A program made the position numbers and the translations under genes. DNA of 35,731 nt, taken from contig CAZSRX010000037.1 in assembly GCA_964609675.1 (NCBI GenBank), positions 1 through 35,731 on the forward strand, read 5' to 3'. The notes under the pieces were generated by a model. The model was not told where the DNA came from and did no database searches. It worked only from the letters and a program-made list of their open reading frames with translations. The stretch comes from CAZSRX01 sp964609675 [NCBI: uncultured Bacteroidota bacterium]. GTDB lineage: Bacteria > CLD3 > SB21. Each line of letters starts with the position of its first letter. The stretch's first letter is position 1. Shown piece after piece: positions 1-7,852 of the stretch.

Positions 1-215
1 AGGTAGTTTATGGTAAATATAAGGCCTCCTAGGGTCATATGATACAAACTTTAAACGATGGTTTATTTCTTGTGTTATCGTCCTATGGTATCCAGAAGGG
101 GGCTCAGGGCATCCGATTTGTTTTTTTACAGAATGCACAATGCCGCCGAGGGCAAAACGGATCACTTGGTTTTTTTTCTTGAAATAGAAAATATATATGA
201 TAGTTTAACAAAGCA

Positions 216-2522
216 ATGACGATGCAAGAAACCAGTTCGCCGGTCATCCGGGTAAATATTCATATCAACGGCGCCGTTCAGGGTGTGGGTTTTCGTCCGT
301 TTATATACCGACTGGCGCAATCGCTGAAGCTTAACGGGTGGGTAATTAATTCCTCACAAGGCGTGGTCATCGAAGCCGAGGGCGCTCCGGAAGCCGTAAA
401 TGAGTTTATTATCCGGATTGAACCCGAGAAACCGCCTCATGCACGTATATACAGTTTCGAACACCGCTTTCTTGATCCCGTGCATTATTCGGTCTTTTCC
501 ATCAGGGAAAGCGACGAGGAGGGTGCTAAAACGGTAATGGTTCTGCCTGACATCGCCACATGTCCTGACTGCCTGTCCGAAATATTCGATTCCGGAAATC
601 GCCGGTATCTATATCCGTTTACCAACTGTACCAACTGCGGACCGCGTTTCACGATAATCGAGAAATTGCCTTATGACCGTAAGTATACGTCGATGAAGCA
701 TTTCACAATGTGTCCGGACTGCCGGCAGGAATATGACAATCCTCTGAACCGACGCTTTCACGCGCAGCCGAATGCCTGTCCGGTCTGTGGTCCTCATCTG
801 GAATTATGGGATAACCATGGAACGGTGATCCGGCTTAAGCATGACGCGCTTATGGAGACGGTCGCGCTCATAAAGGCGGGTAAAACGGTTGCTGTAAAAG
901 GAATCGGCGGTTTTCATCTGATGGTCAATGCGTTGGACGATAACGCGGTGAAGCGGCTCCGTCAGATGAAACGCCGTGAAGAAAAACCGTTCGCGCTGAT
1001 GTACCCGAACCTCGCTACCGTCCAAAACGACTGCGTAATATCCACGCAGGAACAGCGGCTGCTGTTGTCAGCGGAAAGTCCGATTGTAATTCTTGAAAAA
1101 AAGAAACCGCCGATGCAACCGCTTTCCGAAGCCGTGGCGCCGGATAATCCGTATCTCGGTGTGATGCTGCCGTATTCGCCGCTGCATCATCTGCTGATGC
1201 GTGCGCTGAACATTCCGGTGGTAGCGACCAGCGGCAACCGGACTGACGAACCGATTTGTACCGATGAACGTGAAGCGCTTAAACGGCTGGAAGGCATCGC
1301 GGATTTTTTTCTGGTGCACAACCGCCCTATTGTCCGGCATGCCGATGACTCCATCGGGCGGATTATGGCCGGGAGAGAAATGGTTATACGGCGCGCACGC
1401 GGCTATGCGCCTTTGCCGGTTTTGCTGTCGGCGGGCCATAACGCCGCCGTTCCCGGAATTATTGGTGTCGGCGCACACCTGAAAAATACCGTCGCTCTAA
1501 ACCGAGGACGCAGCGTATTTATAAGCCAGCATATCGGCGATCTCGAGTCGATAGAGGCGCTGGACGCCTTTCATCGCGTATTGGAAGATTTTAAAACAAT
1601 TTATGGATTGCAAACCGACGCCGTTGCGTGCGACCTGCATCCGGATTATGCGTCCTCGAAATACGCCGGAACAAGCGGCGCGCCGGTAGTTTCCATTCAG
1701 CACCATTTCGCGCATATTGTGTCTTGCATGACGGAAAACGAAATAAGCGGGCCGGTGCTTGGGGTTGCCTGGGACGGCACGGGTTTTGGCACGGATCATA
1801 CCGTTTGGGGCGGCGAATTCCTGCTGGTGGAAAAAGGAACATTCGAGCGGTTCGCGCATCTCCGCCCGTTTATGCTGCCCGGTGGCGATATGGCCGTCAA
1901 AGAACCCCGGCGTTCAGCTTTAGGCGTTTTATATGAAATTTTCAAAGAAGAAATTTTCCGTTTCCCCGATCTGAAACTACTCGAAAATTTTAGGGACGGG
2001 GAATTACAACTGATACAGTCTATGATGCATCAAAAAATGAATTGTCCGGTAACTACCAGCGCCGGAAGATTGTTCGATGCGGTAGCCGCCCTTGCCGGGT
2101 TGAAACCGATTGCCCGCCACGAAGGGCAGGCAGCAATGGCTCTGGAGTTTGCCGCGGGCAAGAAGATTACAGAGCCATCCTATCCGTTTCATATCCATGA
2201 TAATTTAAAAACCGCACGATTCACGGTTGACTGGGAACCTATGATACGCTCCATCCTGGAAGATATCCGAAACGAACTGTCAGCGGAAATTATATCGATG
2301 CGCTTTCACCGTGCGCTGGCGGAAATAATCATACAAATGGCCCGACGATCCGGACTGGAAAAAATTGCACTTTCCGGTGGTTGTTTTCAAAATAAATTAT
2401 TATTAGAATATACGGTTGAGTTACTGAAGGCGAACCGGTTTAAACCCTACTGGCATCAGCGCGTACCTCCCAACGACGGCGGCATATCGCTCGGACAGGT
2501 GGCGGCGGCGCTTCAGCGATAA
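216..2522 (+). CDS. hypF: Carbamoyltransferase HypF, [NiFe]-hydrogenase maturation
   Basis: HypF uses carbamoyl phosphate and ATP to make the carbamoyl group that becomes the cyanide ligands of the [NiFe]-hydrogenase active site; it hands the group to HypE in the cytoplasm. The 768 residues show the full family order. An acylphosphatase domain has the VQGVGFRPF motif (Arg27) and Asn45. Two zinc fingers use Cys116/119/138/141 and Cys166/169/188/191. A YrdC-like domain covers about 210-390, and the C-terminal Kae1-like carbamoyltransferase domain has a His-rich QHHFAH motif and SGGCFQN. Length matches the family (about 750). Spacing to hypC is 17 bases, so the two are cotranscribed. The ribosome binding site is weak, and a second in-frame ATG lies two codons downstream at 222. 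Confidence 0.97.
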   Translation: MTMQETSSPVIRVNIHINGAVQGVGFRPFIYRLAQSLKLNGWVINSSQGVVIEAEGAPEAVNEFIIRIEPEKPPHARIYSFEHRFLDPVHYSVFSIRESDEEGAKTVMVLPDIATCPDCLSEIFDSGNRRYLYPFTNCTNCGPRFTIIEKLPYDRKYTSMKHFTMCPDCRQEYDNPLNRRFHAQPNACPVCGPHLELWDNHGTVIRLKHDALMETVALIKAGKTVAVKGIGGFHLMVNALDDNAVKRLRQMKRREEKPFALMYPNLATVQNDCVISTQEQRLLLSAESPIVILEKKKPPMQPLSEAVAPDNPYLGVMLPYSPLHHLLMRALNIPVVATSGNRTDEPICTDEREALKRLEGIADFFLVHNRPIVRHADDSIGRIMAGREMVIRRARGYAPLPVLLSAGHNAAVPGIIGVGAHLKNTVALNRGRSVFISQHIGDLESIEALDAFHRVLEDFKTIYGLQTDAVACDLHPDYASSKYAGTSGAPVVSIQHHFAHIVSCMTENEISGPVLGVAWDGTGFGTDHTVWGGEFLLVEKGTFERFAHLRPFMLPGGDMAVKEPRRSALGVLYEIFKEEIFRFPDLKLLENFRDGELQLIQSMMHQKMNCPVTTSAGRLFDAVAALAGLKPIARHEGQAAMALEFAAGKKITEPSYPFHIHDNLKTARFTVDWEPMIRSILEDIRNELSAEIISMRFHRALAEIIIQMARRSGLEKIALSGGCFQNKLLLEYTVELLKANRFKPYWHQRVPPNDGGISLGQVAAALQR

Positions 2523-2539
2523 ACAAGAAAGGAAAAAAC

Positions 2540-2794
2540 ATGTGTCTTGCGGTACCCGGAAAAATCATCAGCATCACCGGCGAGGACCCGTTGACCCGCA
2601 CAGGGAAAGTGAGTTTCGGCGGCGCCGTTAAGGAAGTTAATCTTGCTTATGTGCCCGAAGCCGGCGTCAACGATTACGTTATTGTTCATGTTGGTTTTGC
2701 TTTGAACACTATTGATGAGGCCGAAGCGCTTCAGTTACTTGACGAGATCCGCCAGATCGAAGGGTCGGCGCCGCACGAACTGGAAACGCCCTAG
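2540..2794 (+). CDS. hypC: Hydrogenase maturation chaperone HypC
   Basis: This 84-residue protein begins MCLAVPGKI, the HypC/HupF signature. Cys2 is the residue that, in the family, binds the Fe(CN)2CO unit while it is assembled with HypD and delivered to the hydrogenase large subunit. AAAGGA lies seven bases upstream of the ATG and supports this start. The gene sits between hypF and hypD, as expected for a HypC-HypD scaffold pair. Its relatives HybG and HupF cannot be told apart by sequence alone, but the operon context favours HypC. Confidence 0.95.
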   Translation: MCLAVPGKIISITGEDPLTRTGKVSFGGAVKEVNLAYVPEAGVNDYVIVHVGFALNTIDEAEALQLLDEIRQIEGSAPHELETP

Positions 2795-2814
2795 AGTATG
2801 AATAGGAAAGCATA

Positions 2815-3915
2815 ATGAAATATTTAGACGAATACCGCGATCCGGCCGCCGCGCGCGCCCTGGTGGACGCGATACACCGCATGACCCGGCACCCATGGAC
2901 GATTATGGAAGTATGCGGCGGCCAGACCCATTCGATTGTCCGGTATGGGATTGACGAACTGATTCCTGAAACCATCCGTCTGATTCACGGTCCGGGATGT
3001 CCGGTGTGCGTTACCGCCATTGAAACGATAGACCGGGCTATCGCTATCGCCTCAAAGCCGGATGTCATTTTCTGCTCGTTCGGCGATATGCTTCGCGTAC
3101 CTGGAACGCGTCAGGATTTGCTGTCCGTAAAAGCGCAGGGAGCCGACATTCGTATCGTTTACGCGCCGACCGATGCGCTGCGTATTGCCAGAGAAAACCC
3201 CGGCAAGGATGTTGTTTTTTTTGCTGTGGGCTTTGAAACGACAGCCCCGGCCAACGCCCTGAGCGTCTATCTGGCGCACCGCGAAAACATCCGCAATTAT
3301 TCCATGCTGGTATCACATGTATTGGTGCCGCCGGCCATCGAATTAATACTATCTTCGCGGGAAAACCGGGTACAGGGATTTCTTGCCGCCGGTCATGTTT
3401 GTACTGTCATGGGATACTATGACTATGAACCGATTGCCGAGCGTTACCGTACGCCAATTGTGGTAACCGGATTTGAACCGCTGGATATTTTGCAGGGGAT
3501 TTATAAATGCGTGGAACAGCTTGAAAACGGCGCAGCCTTCGTGGATAACCAGTATCGCCGCGTAGTGCGGAGGGACGGTAATCCGGAGGCGCGTAAAATG
3601 ATCGGCGAGATATTCGAAATTACCGACCGCGTCTGGCGAGGCATCGGGCGCATTCCCGACAGCGGTTACCGGCTGCGCGAAACCTATGCCGCTTACGATG
3701 CGGCGCTGCGCTTTGATACCGGCGAGATCCGTTCCGGTGAATCTTCCGATTGCATCAGCGGGCTGGTCCTGCAGGGAATAAAGAAACCGCAGGAATGTCC
3801 GGCGTTCGGTAAGGCCTGTACGCCGGAACATCCGCTCGGCGCAACAATGGTGTCAGGCGAAGGCGCCTGCGCCGCGTATTATAATTACCGCCATTTAAAA
3901 AACAACTTCCACTAA
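2815..3915 (+). CDS. hypD: Hydrogenase maturation iron-sulfur protein HypD
   Basis: HypD is the [4Fe-4S] scaffold on which the iron atom receives its CN and CO ligands, working with HypC and HypE. The 366-residue sequence has the family motifs: VCGGQTHS with Cys34, GPGCPVC with Cys62 and Cys65, and a Cys-rich C-terminus with [15 protein letters not shown] and [10 protein letters not shown] for the cluster. Length is standard. It follows hypC after 20 bases with AGGA upstream of the ATG. hypE normally comes next but does not here; a promoter and microcompartment shell genes start about 10 bases after the stop codon. Confidence 0.97.
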   Translation: MKYLDEYRDPAAARALVDAIHRMTRHPWTIMEVCGGQTHSIVRYGIDELIPETIRLIHGPGCPVCVTAIETIDRAIAIASKPDVIFCSFGDMLRVPGTRQDLLSVKAQGADIRIVYAPTDALRIARENPGKDVVFFAVGFETTAPANALSVYLAHRENIRNYSMLVSHVLVPPAIELILSSRENRVQGFLAAGHVCTVMGYYDYEPIAERYRTPIVVTGFEPLDILQGIYKCVEQLENGAAFVDNQYRRVVRRDGNPEARKMIGEIFEITDRVWRGIGRIPDSGYRLRETYAAYDAALRFDTGEIRSGESSDCISGLVLQGIKKPQECPAFGKACTPEHPLGATMVSGEGACAAYYNYRHLKNNFH

Positions 3916-3922
3916 ATTGTAA

Positions 3923-3951
3923 TTGACTTTCACTATCAATTTGATTACAAT
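3923..3951 (+). promoter_or_regulatory. Sigma-70 promoter of the microcompartment shell operon, flanked by an inverted repeat
   Basis: TTGACT at 3923-3928 and TACAAT at 3946-3951 are separated by exactly 17 bases, so transcription should start near 3958 and leave a leader of about 66 bases before the first shell gene. A 9-base inverted repeat, AATTGTAAT at 3915-3923 and ATTACAATT at 3944-3952, brackets the spacer and overlaps both hexamers. That could be an operator for a dimeric repressor. The promoter match is read directly from the sequence; the operator role is inference. Confidence 0.65.
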
Positions 3952-4023
3952 TACCCTCAGACACCAAGAAAGCACTAACAGGTTTTTTTAATTACATTTA
4001 CTGAATTTTCAGGAGGTTTTGCA

Positions 4024-4305
4024 ATGGCACTTGATGCGTTAGGCATGATAGAAACCAAAGGGCTGGTGGGCGCGATTGAAGCGGCCGATGCAATGGTCAA
4101 AGCAGCAAAAGTGGAACTGATCGGCAAGGAAAAAATCGGCGGCGGTTATGTAACCGTGATGGTTCGCGGGGATGTGGGCGCCGTAAAAGCTGCGACCGAT
4201 GCCGGCGCAGCAGCCGCTGAAAAAGTCGGCGAGCTGGTATCTGTCCACGTTATTCCGCGCCCGCATCCGGATGTGGAATTGATTCTACCGAAAAAAGGCG
4301 CCTAA
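4024..4305 (+). CDS. Bacterial microcompartment hexameric shell protein (BMC-H, PduA/PduJ type)
   Basis: A single-BMC-domain protein of 93 residues. It forms the flat hexagonal tiles of a microcompartment shell. The sequence follows the PduA/PduJ/EutM pattern closely: [20 protein letters not shown] at the start, the pore loop KIGGG (KIGSG in PduA, as I recall it), [18 protein letters not shown], and the ending [12 protein letters not shown]. The pore Ser of PduA is Gly here, which should give a slightly wider and less polar pore; that is inference. AGGAGG sits seven bases before the ATG, one of the strongest ribosome binding sites in the window and fitting for an abundant structural protein. 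A second BMC-H gene follows after 24 bases. No encapsulated enzyme is encoded nearby, so the cargo cannot be named. Confidence 0.96.
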   Translation: MALDALGMIETKGLVGAIEAADAMVKAAKVELIGKEKIGGGYVTVMVRGDVGAVKAATDAGAAAAEKVGELVSVHVIPRPHPDVELILPKKGA

Positions 4306-4329
4306 CCCATCATATAAAGGATTGCAGTC

Positions 4330-4683
4330 ATGGAAGAACGCGCGTTAGGGATGGTGGAAACGCTCGGATTAGTTGGCGCCATTGAAGCGGCCGACGCGAT
4401 GGTCAAGGCCGCCAACGTACAACTGGTAGGCCGTGAAACCACCGATGGAGCGCTGATTACTATCAAAGTCATCGGTGAAGTGGGCGCGGTGCAGGCATCC
4501 GTGGCTGCCGGCGAAGCCGCTGCGCGACGCGTTGGTCAGGTAGTTTCCGTGCATATCATTCCACGGCCGGACGAAATGACCGAACGAATCGTTTACGAAG
4601 CCGACCAGAGCCGGATGACGCAAATCCGGGAAACGATGGCCTCGGAAGAATCCGAAACCCTTAAAAAAAAAACGAACTCCTGA
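4330..4683 (+). CDS. Second BMC-H shell protein, ending just after an A10 frameshift site
   Basis: A 117-residue paralogue of the preceding shell protein. The BMC domain occupies about residues 5-85. Its pore loop reads TTDGA instead of KIGGG, so this hexamer should have a different, more acidic pore. AAAGGA lies eight bases before the ATG. After the BMC domain comes a charged tail of about 30 residues, ending LKKKTNS. The three Lys codons are part of ten consecutive A (4663-4672), and the stop codon is at 4681. The -1 frame downstream of this run stays open to 4904 and looks coding (next entry). Two products are therefore possible: the 117-residue short form and a form of about 191 residues. 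A homopolymer error in the assembly would make the long form the only product. Confidence 0.93.
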   Translation: MEERALGMVETLGLVGAIEAADAMVKAANVQLVGRETTDGALITIKVIGEVGAVQASVAAGEAAARRVGQVVSVHIIPRPDEMTERIVYEADQSRMTQIRETMASEESETLKKKTNS

Positions 4684-4904
4684 CTCTCGCCCAGCAGGAT
4701 CTGTTTAAAACCGTACAAAAGGACGAATCCTTACTCAAAAAGAAAAAACTGGTTAAACCGGCCGACGACTACCATTCCTACACGGTGGCCAGGCTCCGTA
4801 AGCTCGCCCGATCCCTGCCCGGCTTCCCTTTAGAAGGCCGGCAGATTTCTAAAGCTAACAAAGCCGAACTGATTTCTGAATTAGATAAGTTATACGAAAA
4901 ATAA
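4665..4904 (+). CDS. Out-of-frame C-terminal extension of the BMC-H protein (Rho_N/SAP-like domain)
   Basis: This open frame has no ATG and no ribosome binding site of its own. It is in the -1 frame relative to the shell gene and opens inside the A10 run. A -1 slip at A AAA AAA (4665-4671) would join shell residue 114 to 77 further residues. The translated tail has a Lys-rich linker ([10 protein letters not shown]) and a helical segment [11 protein letters not shown]...[19 protein letters not shown]. That segment resembles the small Rho N-terminal/SAP/HeH helix-extension-helix fold, often found in nucleic-acid-binding proteins. The order shell domain, basic linker, small helical domain resembles EutK, whose C-terminal domain is helix-turn-helix-like. 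TCCTG (4678-4682) can pair with CAGGA (4695-4699) shortly after the run. The domain assignment is by eye. Confidence 0.7.
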   Translation, partial: KKNELLTLAQQDLFKTVQKDESLLKKKKLVKPADDYHSYTVARLRKLARSLPGFPLEGRQISKANKAELISELDKLYEK

Positions 4905-4910
4905 TACGAG

Positions 4911-4935
4911 GTCCCGCCCAGGCGGGACTTTTTTT
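4911..4935 (+). terminator. Rho-independent terminator of the shell operon
   Basis: GTCCCGC (4911-4917) pairs with GCGGGAC (4922-4928) around a four-base loop, and seven T follow directly (4929-4935). It lies seven bases after the stop codon of the frameshifted extension. That position suggests the natural end of the shell message is after the extension, not after the short shell stop at 4683. The next ATG, of the histidine kinase, begins at the base right after the T run. Confidence 0.85.
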
Positions 4936-6396
4936 ATGTACGGTGATAACGAACCGAAAAAACGCATCCGTCCGTTTCTGGCTTCCCTGAGCATTTTTCA
5001 GAAAATTTATGTAAGAATCGCCGCGGCCTTTGCTTTGTTCGGATTGGTTATCCTCGTATTCGTTATTGTCTTTTCCGAATCAACGGTTTCCGTGCCGGTT
5101 CTGATTGCAACGGTCATCCTTACTTCAGCGGCCGTGGCCTTTTTCAGCGTGCGTCTGAGCCTCCGCGAAATGGGTCGACTGATCACGCAATTCATCGAAA
5201 GCGCGAAGGAAATCGCCCGGGGTAATTTCGACCACCGCATTAATGTCTCCGGCCATGACGATATCGTTCAACTGTCCCGTATTTTCAACTATATGACCAT
5301 TGAACTCAAGCGGATTAACCAAATTAACATCAACCGGATTATCCGTGAGCAGATCAAGACCGAGGCGATTCTACGTAATATTGCAGACGGCGTCATGGTT
5401 TGCGGACCGGCCGGCGAAACGCTGCTGATTAATGAAGTGATCGAACAATGGCTGCATGTCCGCGAAAAAGACATTCTCGGCGCCTCCGTCAGTTTTTTTC
5501 TGCCGGAACTGAAGCCGCTCATCCAGCGCACTATACAGCCGGACGATAAGGATATCGTAACGGAAGTCATCGAAATCAACGACAGCTCAACCGGAAACCC
5601 GCTGGTGCTCAGCGCCCACGCCTCCCGGGTAACCGACAACGGGGAACTGATCGCCGTGGTAATCGTGCTCAGGAATATCACGCGGGAAAAGGAAATTGAC
5701 CGGATGAAAACCGAGGTGGTGTCGGTGGTCGCGCACGAACTCCGGTCGCCGCTGACCTCCATTGCCGGTTTCAGCGAAGTGCTCAAAGATCCGAACCTTC
5801 CGGAGGCGACGCGTAAGGAATACATCGATATTATCAATTATGAATCCGGCCGGCTGGCGGAGATGATTAACAAGTTTCTTGATCTCAGCCGCATAGAAAA
5901 CGGTCAAACCCTTATCAACCGCGTTCCGGTGGATATTCTGTCCATCATCAACAGCGCGCTGAATATCAACGGATACTGGATGAATAAAAAAAATATCACC
6001 GTCCATACGGCCTTTCCCGATCAGCCTGTAACGATCGAATGCGACCCTAACTTAATCAGCCAGGTGATGATGAACCTGCTGTCCAATGCGATCAAGTACA
6101 GCCCGGAACACAGCGAAATTTCGATTACGGTTGCTGTGTCCGAAGGGCAGATGACGATTCGCGTTCAGGATAACGGATTCGGTATATCGCCGGAAAATTT
6201 AAAGAACATATTCAAGAAATTTTTCCGCGCCAAAGATGACCGCCGCGTGAAAGAAATTGAGGGTACGGGGCTTGGGCTCGCTTTTGTCAGAGAAATCGTC
6301 CACCAGCATAACGGCCAGGTAACAGCGGAAAGCGAACTGGGCAAGGGTACGGTTTTCACCATCACGCTGCCGGTATCTACTGCTGGCGGTGCCTGA
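4936..6396 (+). CDS. Membrane-bound PAS sensor histidine kinase
   Basis: A 486-residue sensor kinase. Two membrane helices (about 27-47 and 52-72) are joined by only a few residues, so there is no periplasmic sensor domain. They are followed by HAMP (about 70-125), one PAS domain (about 140-250), HisKA with the H-box VVAHELRSPLTS (His267), and a HATPase domain with N-box NLLSNAIKYSP, G1 DNGFGI and G2 GTGLGLAF. It should sense an intracellular or membrane signal and phosphorylate a response regulator; none is adjacent on this strand. The nearest is the NtrC-type gene at 7853-9220 on the other strand. No other ATG, GTG or TTG gives a longer frame, so the start at 4936 is the only upstream choice. 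It has no ribosome binding site and abuts a terminator. Confidence 0.92.
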   Translation: MYGDNEPKKRIRPFLASLSIFQKIYVRIAAAFALFGLVILVFVIVFSESTVSVPVLIATVILTSAAVAFFSVRLSLREMGRLITQFIESAKEIARGNFDHRINVSGHDDIVQLSRIFNYMTIELKRINQININRIIREQIKTEAILRNIADGVMVCGPAGETLLINEVIEQWLHVREKDILGASVSFFLPELKPLIQRTIQPDDKDIVTEVIEINDSSTGNPLVLSAHASRVTDNGELIAVVIVLRNITREKEIDRMKTEVVSVVAHELRSPLTSIAGFSEVLKDPNLPEATRKEYIDIINYESGRLAEMINKFLDLSRIENGQTLINRVPVDILSIINSALNINGYWMNKKNITVHTAFPDQPVTIECDPNLISQVMMNLLSNAIKYSPEHSEISITVAVSEGQMTIRVQDNGFGISPENLKNIFKKFFRAKDDRRVKEIEGTGLGLAFVREIVHQHNGQVTAESELGKGTVFTITLPVSTAGGA

Positions 6397-6408
6397 GAGG
6401 GCGGGTAT

Positions 6409-7722
6409 CTAGTACAATCGTCGAATATCCGTACCCCTGTAAAAAAACTTCAGTATTTGTTCATAGGAATATCCGTCCTGCGCCATCCGGCGGGCGCCCC
6501 ATTGGCACATGCCTACGCCATGACCAAATCCCGCGCCTTTGCATTCCACGGTTTTTATGGTGCCGTCCGCATGACGTATAATGTCTATTCGGAATAGCGA
6601 ACTGTATAAAATGTAGGACGCGCCTTTCAGTATGCGACGTGCCTGCTCGCCGGTAACCGTGTAGGCATCCCGCGTAAATCCGATTTTAAGCGTTTTGACG
6701 CGCTGGGATGCATCCCGCTCGAGAATGGCGAGATTGTACAGCTTCTGATTCATAATTTTTGAAAAATCCTCGCCGGGCATAGACTTCTGCAATACGGCGG
6801 CGATGTTGTTTTTTATCGTCTGCTCGATTTCTTCGCCCGTCCAGGTCAAGGTCCAGCGGTAATGGGGTGCGGAGTCGCACTGGATGTGCCCGCCGATATA
6901 ATCGGCGATGCTGCGCAGATAGCTCGCGGTGTCGGAACCGCCCCATACGTCCATCGCATTGGCCGTTACGCCCCCGCAGGATGAGAAGTACAGCGCGTTA
7001 GCGGTCTTTCCGTTGTAGGTTAGCACTTCACCCGATGTCTCTTCCACGGCACGATTGGTGACATCCGTTTCGCTGGACGCGCCCTTATACACCTGATCCG
7101 AAACGTCGCTGGCAAAATCGTAAGCGCCTTTGTATTTTCCGAAATTTTTTACGGCATACGTTCGCGCCGCAACAGCCTGCGCTTTGGCGGCCTCGATCAT
7201 CTCTTTCGGCGTACGGCCGATTTCGTTGCGAACCACACCCATGAGATACGATTCCAAATCCAGCGCGTTGATCACGGCAAGCCCTCCGTCAAGGCGCAAC
7301 ACCGTCAGCTTTCCGCGATAGGTGTTTCCTAAAAGAGCAAATCGGTTATTTCCGGAAGTGGGTACCAGCTCGAAAAAACCATCCGTGATACTTTCATTTA
7401 CCAGAGAATCCCGGATGCTAATCACGGAATCGGTCATTTTAAAACTGACCGTACTGTCATCAAACTGAGTTGAACGATTACCATTGAATATTAAAAATTT
7501 CTGATTGGATTTAATTGTAATTTCACTCGGATCCTTATAAATTAGTATTTTCACAAACGGAATTTTGCTTTTATCGGTCACAGCCCGCATTTTCGGTACA
7601 GAGGCACAGGACGCCATAAAGAACATATAAATCATTAATAATAAAAAATTAAAAGCTAACTTTATATACTTCTGACCAAACAAGGTTGTATGCGGTATAA
7701 TAATCTTGGATTTATTCAACAT
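6409..7722 (-). CDS. SpoIID/LytB-domain lipoprotein
   Basis: A 437-residue envelope protein. The N-terminus is a lipoprotein signal ending in a lipobox-like FMASC, with Cys39 as the probable lipidated residue. The rest is a SpoIID/LytB domain: GVVRNEIGRTPKEMIEAAKAQAVAARTYA, the FSSCGGVT region and the closing GFGHGVGMCQWGA. In Bacillus, SpoIID is a lytic transglycosylase acting on denuded peptidoglycan, and the conserved Glu in NEI is the catalytic candidate. In a non-sporulating bacterium the role is probably cell-wall remodelling, possibly of denuded glycan at septa; that is inference. AAGGAG six bases upstream fixes the start. It is convergent with the kinase (12 bases between them) and divergent from the small ORF at 7750. 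Confidence 0.9.
   Translation of the reverse strand: MLNKSKIIIPHTTLFGQKYIKLAFNFLLLMIYMFFMASCASVPKMRAVTDKSKIPFVKILIYKDPSEITIKSNQKFLIFNGNRSTQFDDSTVSFKMTDSVISIRDSLVNESITDGFFELVPTSGNNRFALLGNTYRGKLTVLRLDGGLAVINALDLESYLMGVVRNEIGRTPKEMIEAAKAQAVAARTYAVKNFGKYKGAYDFASDVSDQVYKGASSETDVTNRAVEETSGEVLTYNGKTANALYFSSCGGVTANAMDVWGGSDTASYLRSIADYIGGHIQCDSAPHYRWTLTWTGEEIEQTIKNNIAAVLQKSMPGEDFSKIMNQKLYNLAILERDASQRVKTLKIGFTRDAYTVTGEQARRILKGASYILYSSLFRIDIIRHADGTIKTVECKGAGFGHGVGMCQWGARRMAQDGYSYEQILKFFYRGTDIRRLY
7672..7701 (+). promoter_or_regulatory. Possible sigma-70 promoter for the 33-residue ORF
   Basis: A perfect -10 hexamer TATAAT (7696-7701) is preceded by CTGACC (7672-7677), four of six bases of the -35 consensus, at an 18-base spacing. 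Transcription would start near 7708 and reach the small ORF at 7750 with a leader of about 42 bases. It lies inside the first codons of the divergent SpoIID gene, so chance is a real alternative. Confidence 0.4.
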
Positions 7723-7749
7723 GATTCTCCTTATTAAAGAGGCTTTTTC

Positions 7750-7851
7750 ATGGCGCCTGGTGTTAATGAAATCTTATTAATAGGGGTTTTACTTACGGTA
7801 TTTTTGTTTTTCTGCGGAACGTTGTTTGTTATGCATAAGTATATCAAATAG
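7750..7851 (+). CDS. Small single-span membrane protein, 33 residues
   Basis: An ATG-initiated ORF with an AAAGAGG ribosome binding site (7736-7742) at ideal seven-base spacing. The product starts MAPGVNEILLIGVLLTV, has one hydrophobic stretch (about residues 8-28) and ends in a basic HKYIK tail. It should be a single transmembrane helix with the C-terminus inside. Its start codon is 28 bases from the divergent SpoIID start, and its stop ends one base before the convergent NtrC-type gene, so it fills the gap exactly. I recognise no family. Possible roles are a membrane regulator or an accessory subunit; nothing in the sequence decides this. Confidence 0.6.
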   Translation: MAPGVNEILLIGVLLTVFLFFCGTLFVMHKYIK

Positions 7852-7852
7852 C

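Noticed and set aside
1-38. Minus-strand ATG at 38 opening a frame to the window edge, as a possible divergent gene
   Set aside because: Only 12 codons are visible and no ribosome binding site precedes the ATG.
100-215. T-rich tracts and short inverted repeats before hypF as a terminator or promoter
   Set aside because: No stem of useful length precedes the T runs, and no -35/-10 pair has acceptable spacing.
1068-1478. Minus-strand frame of 136 codons inside hypF
   Set aside because: Arg- and His-rich composition typical of a reverse-strand shadow; hypF is intact across the region.
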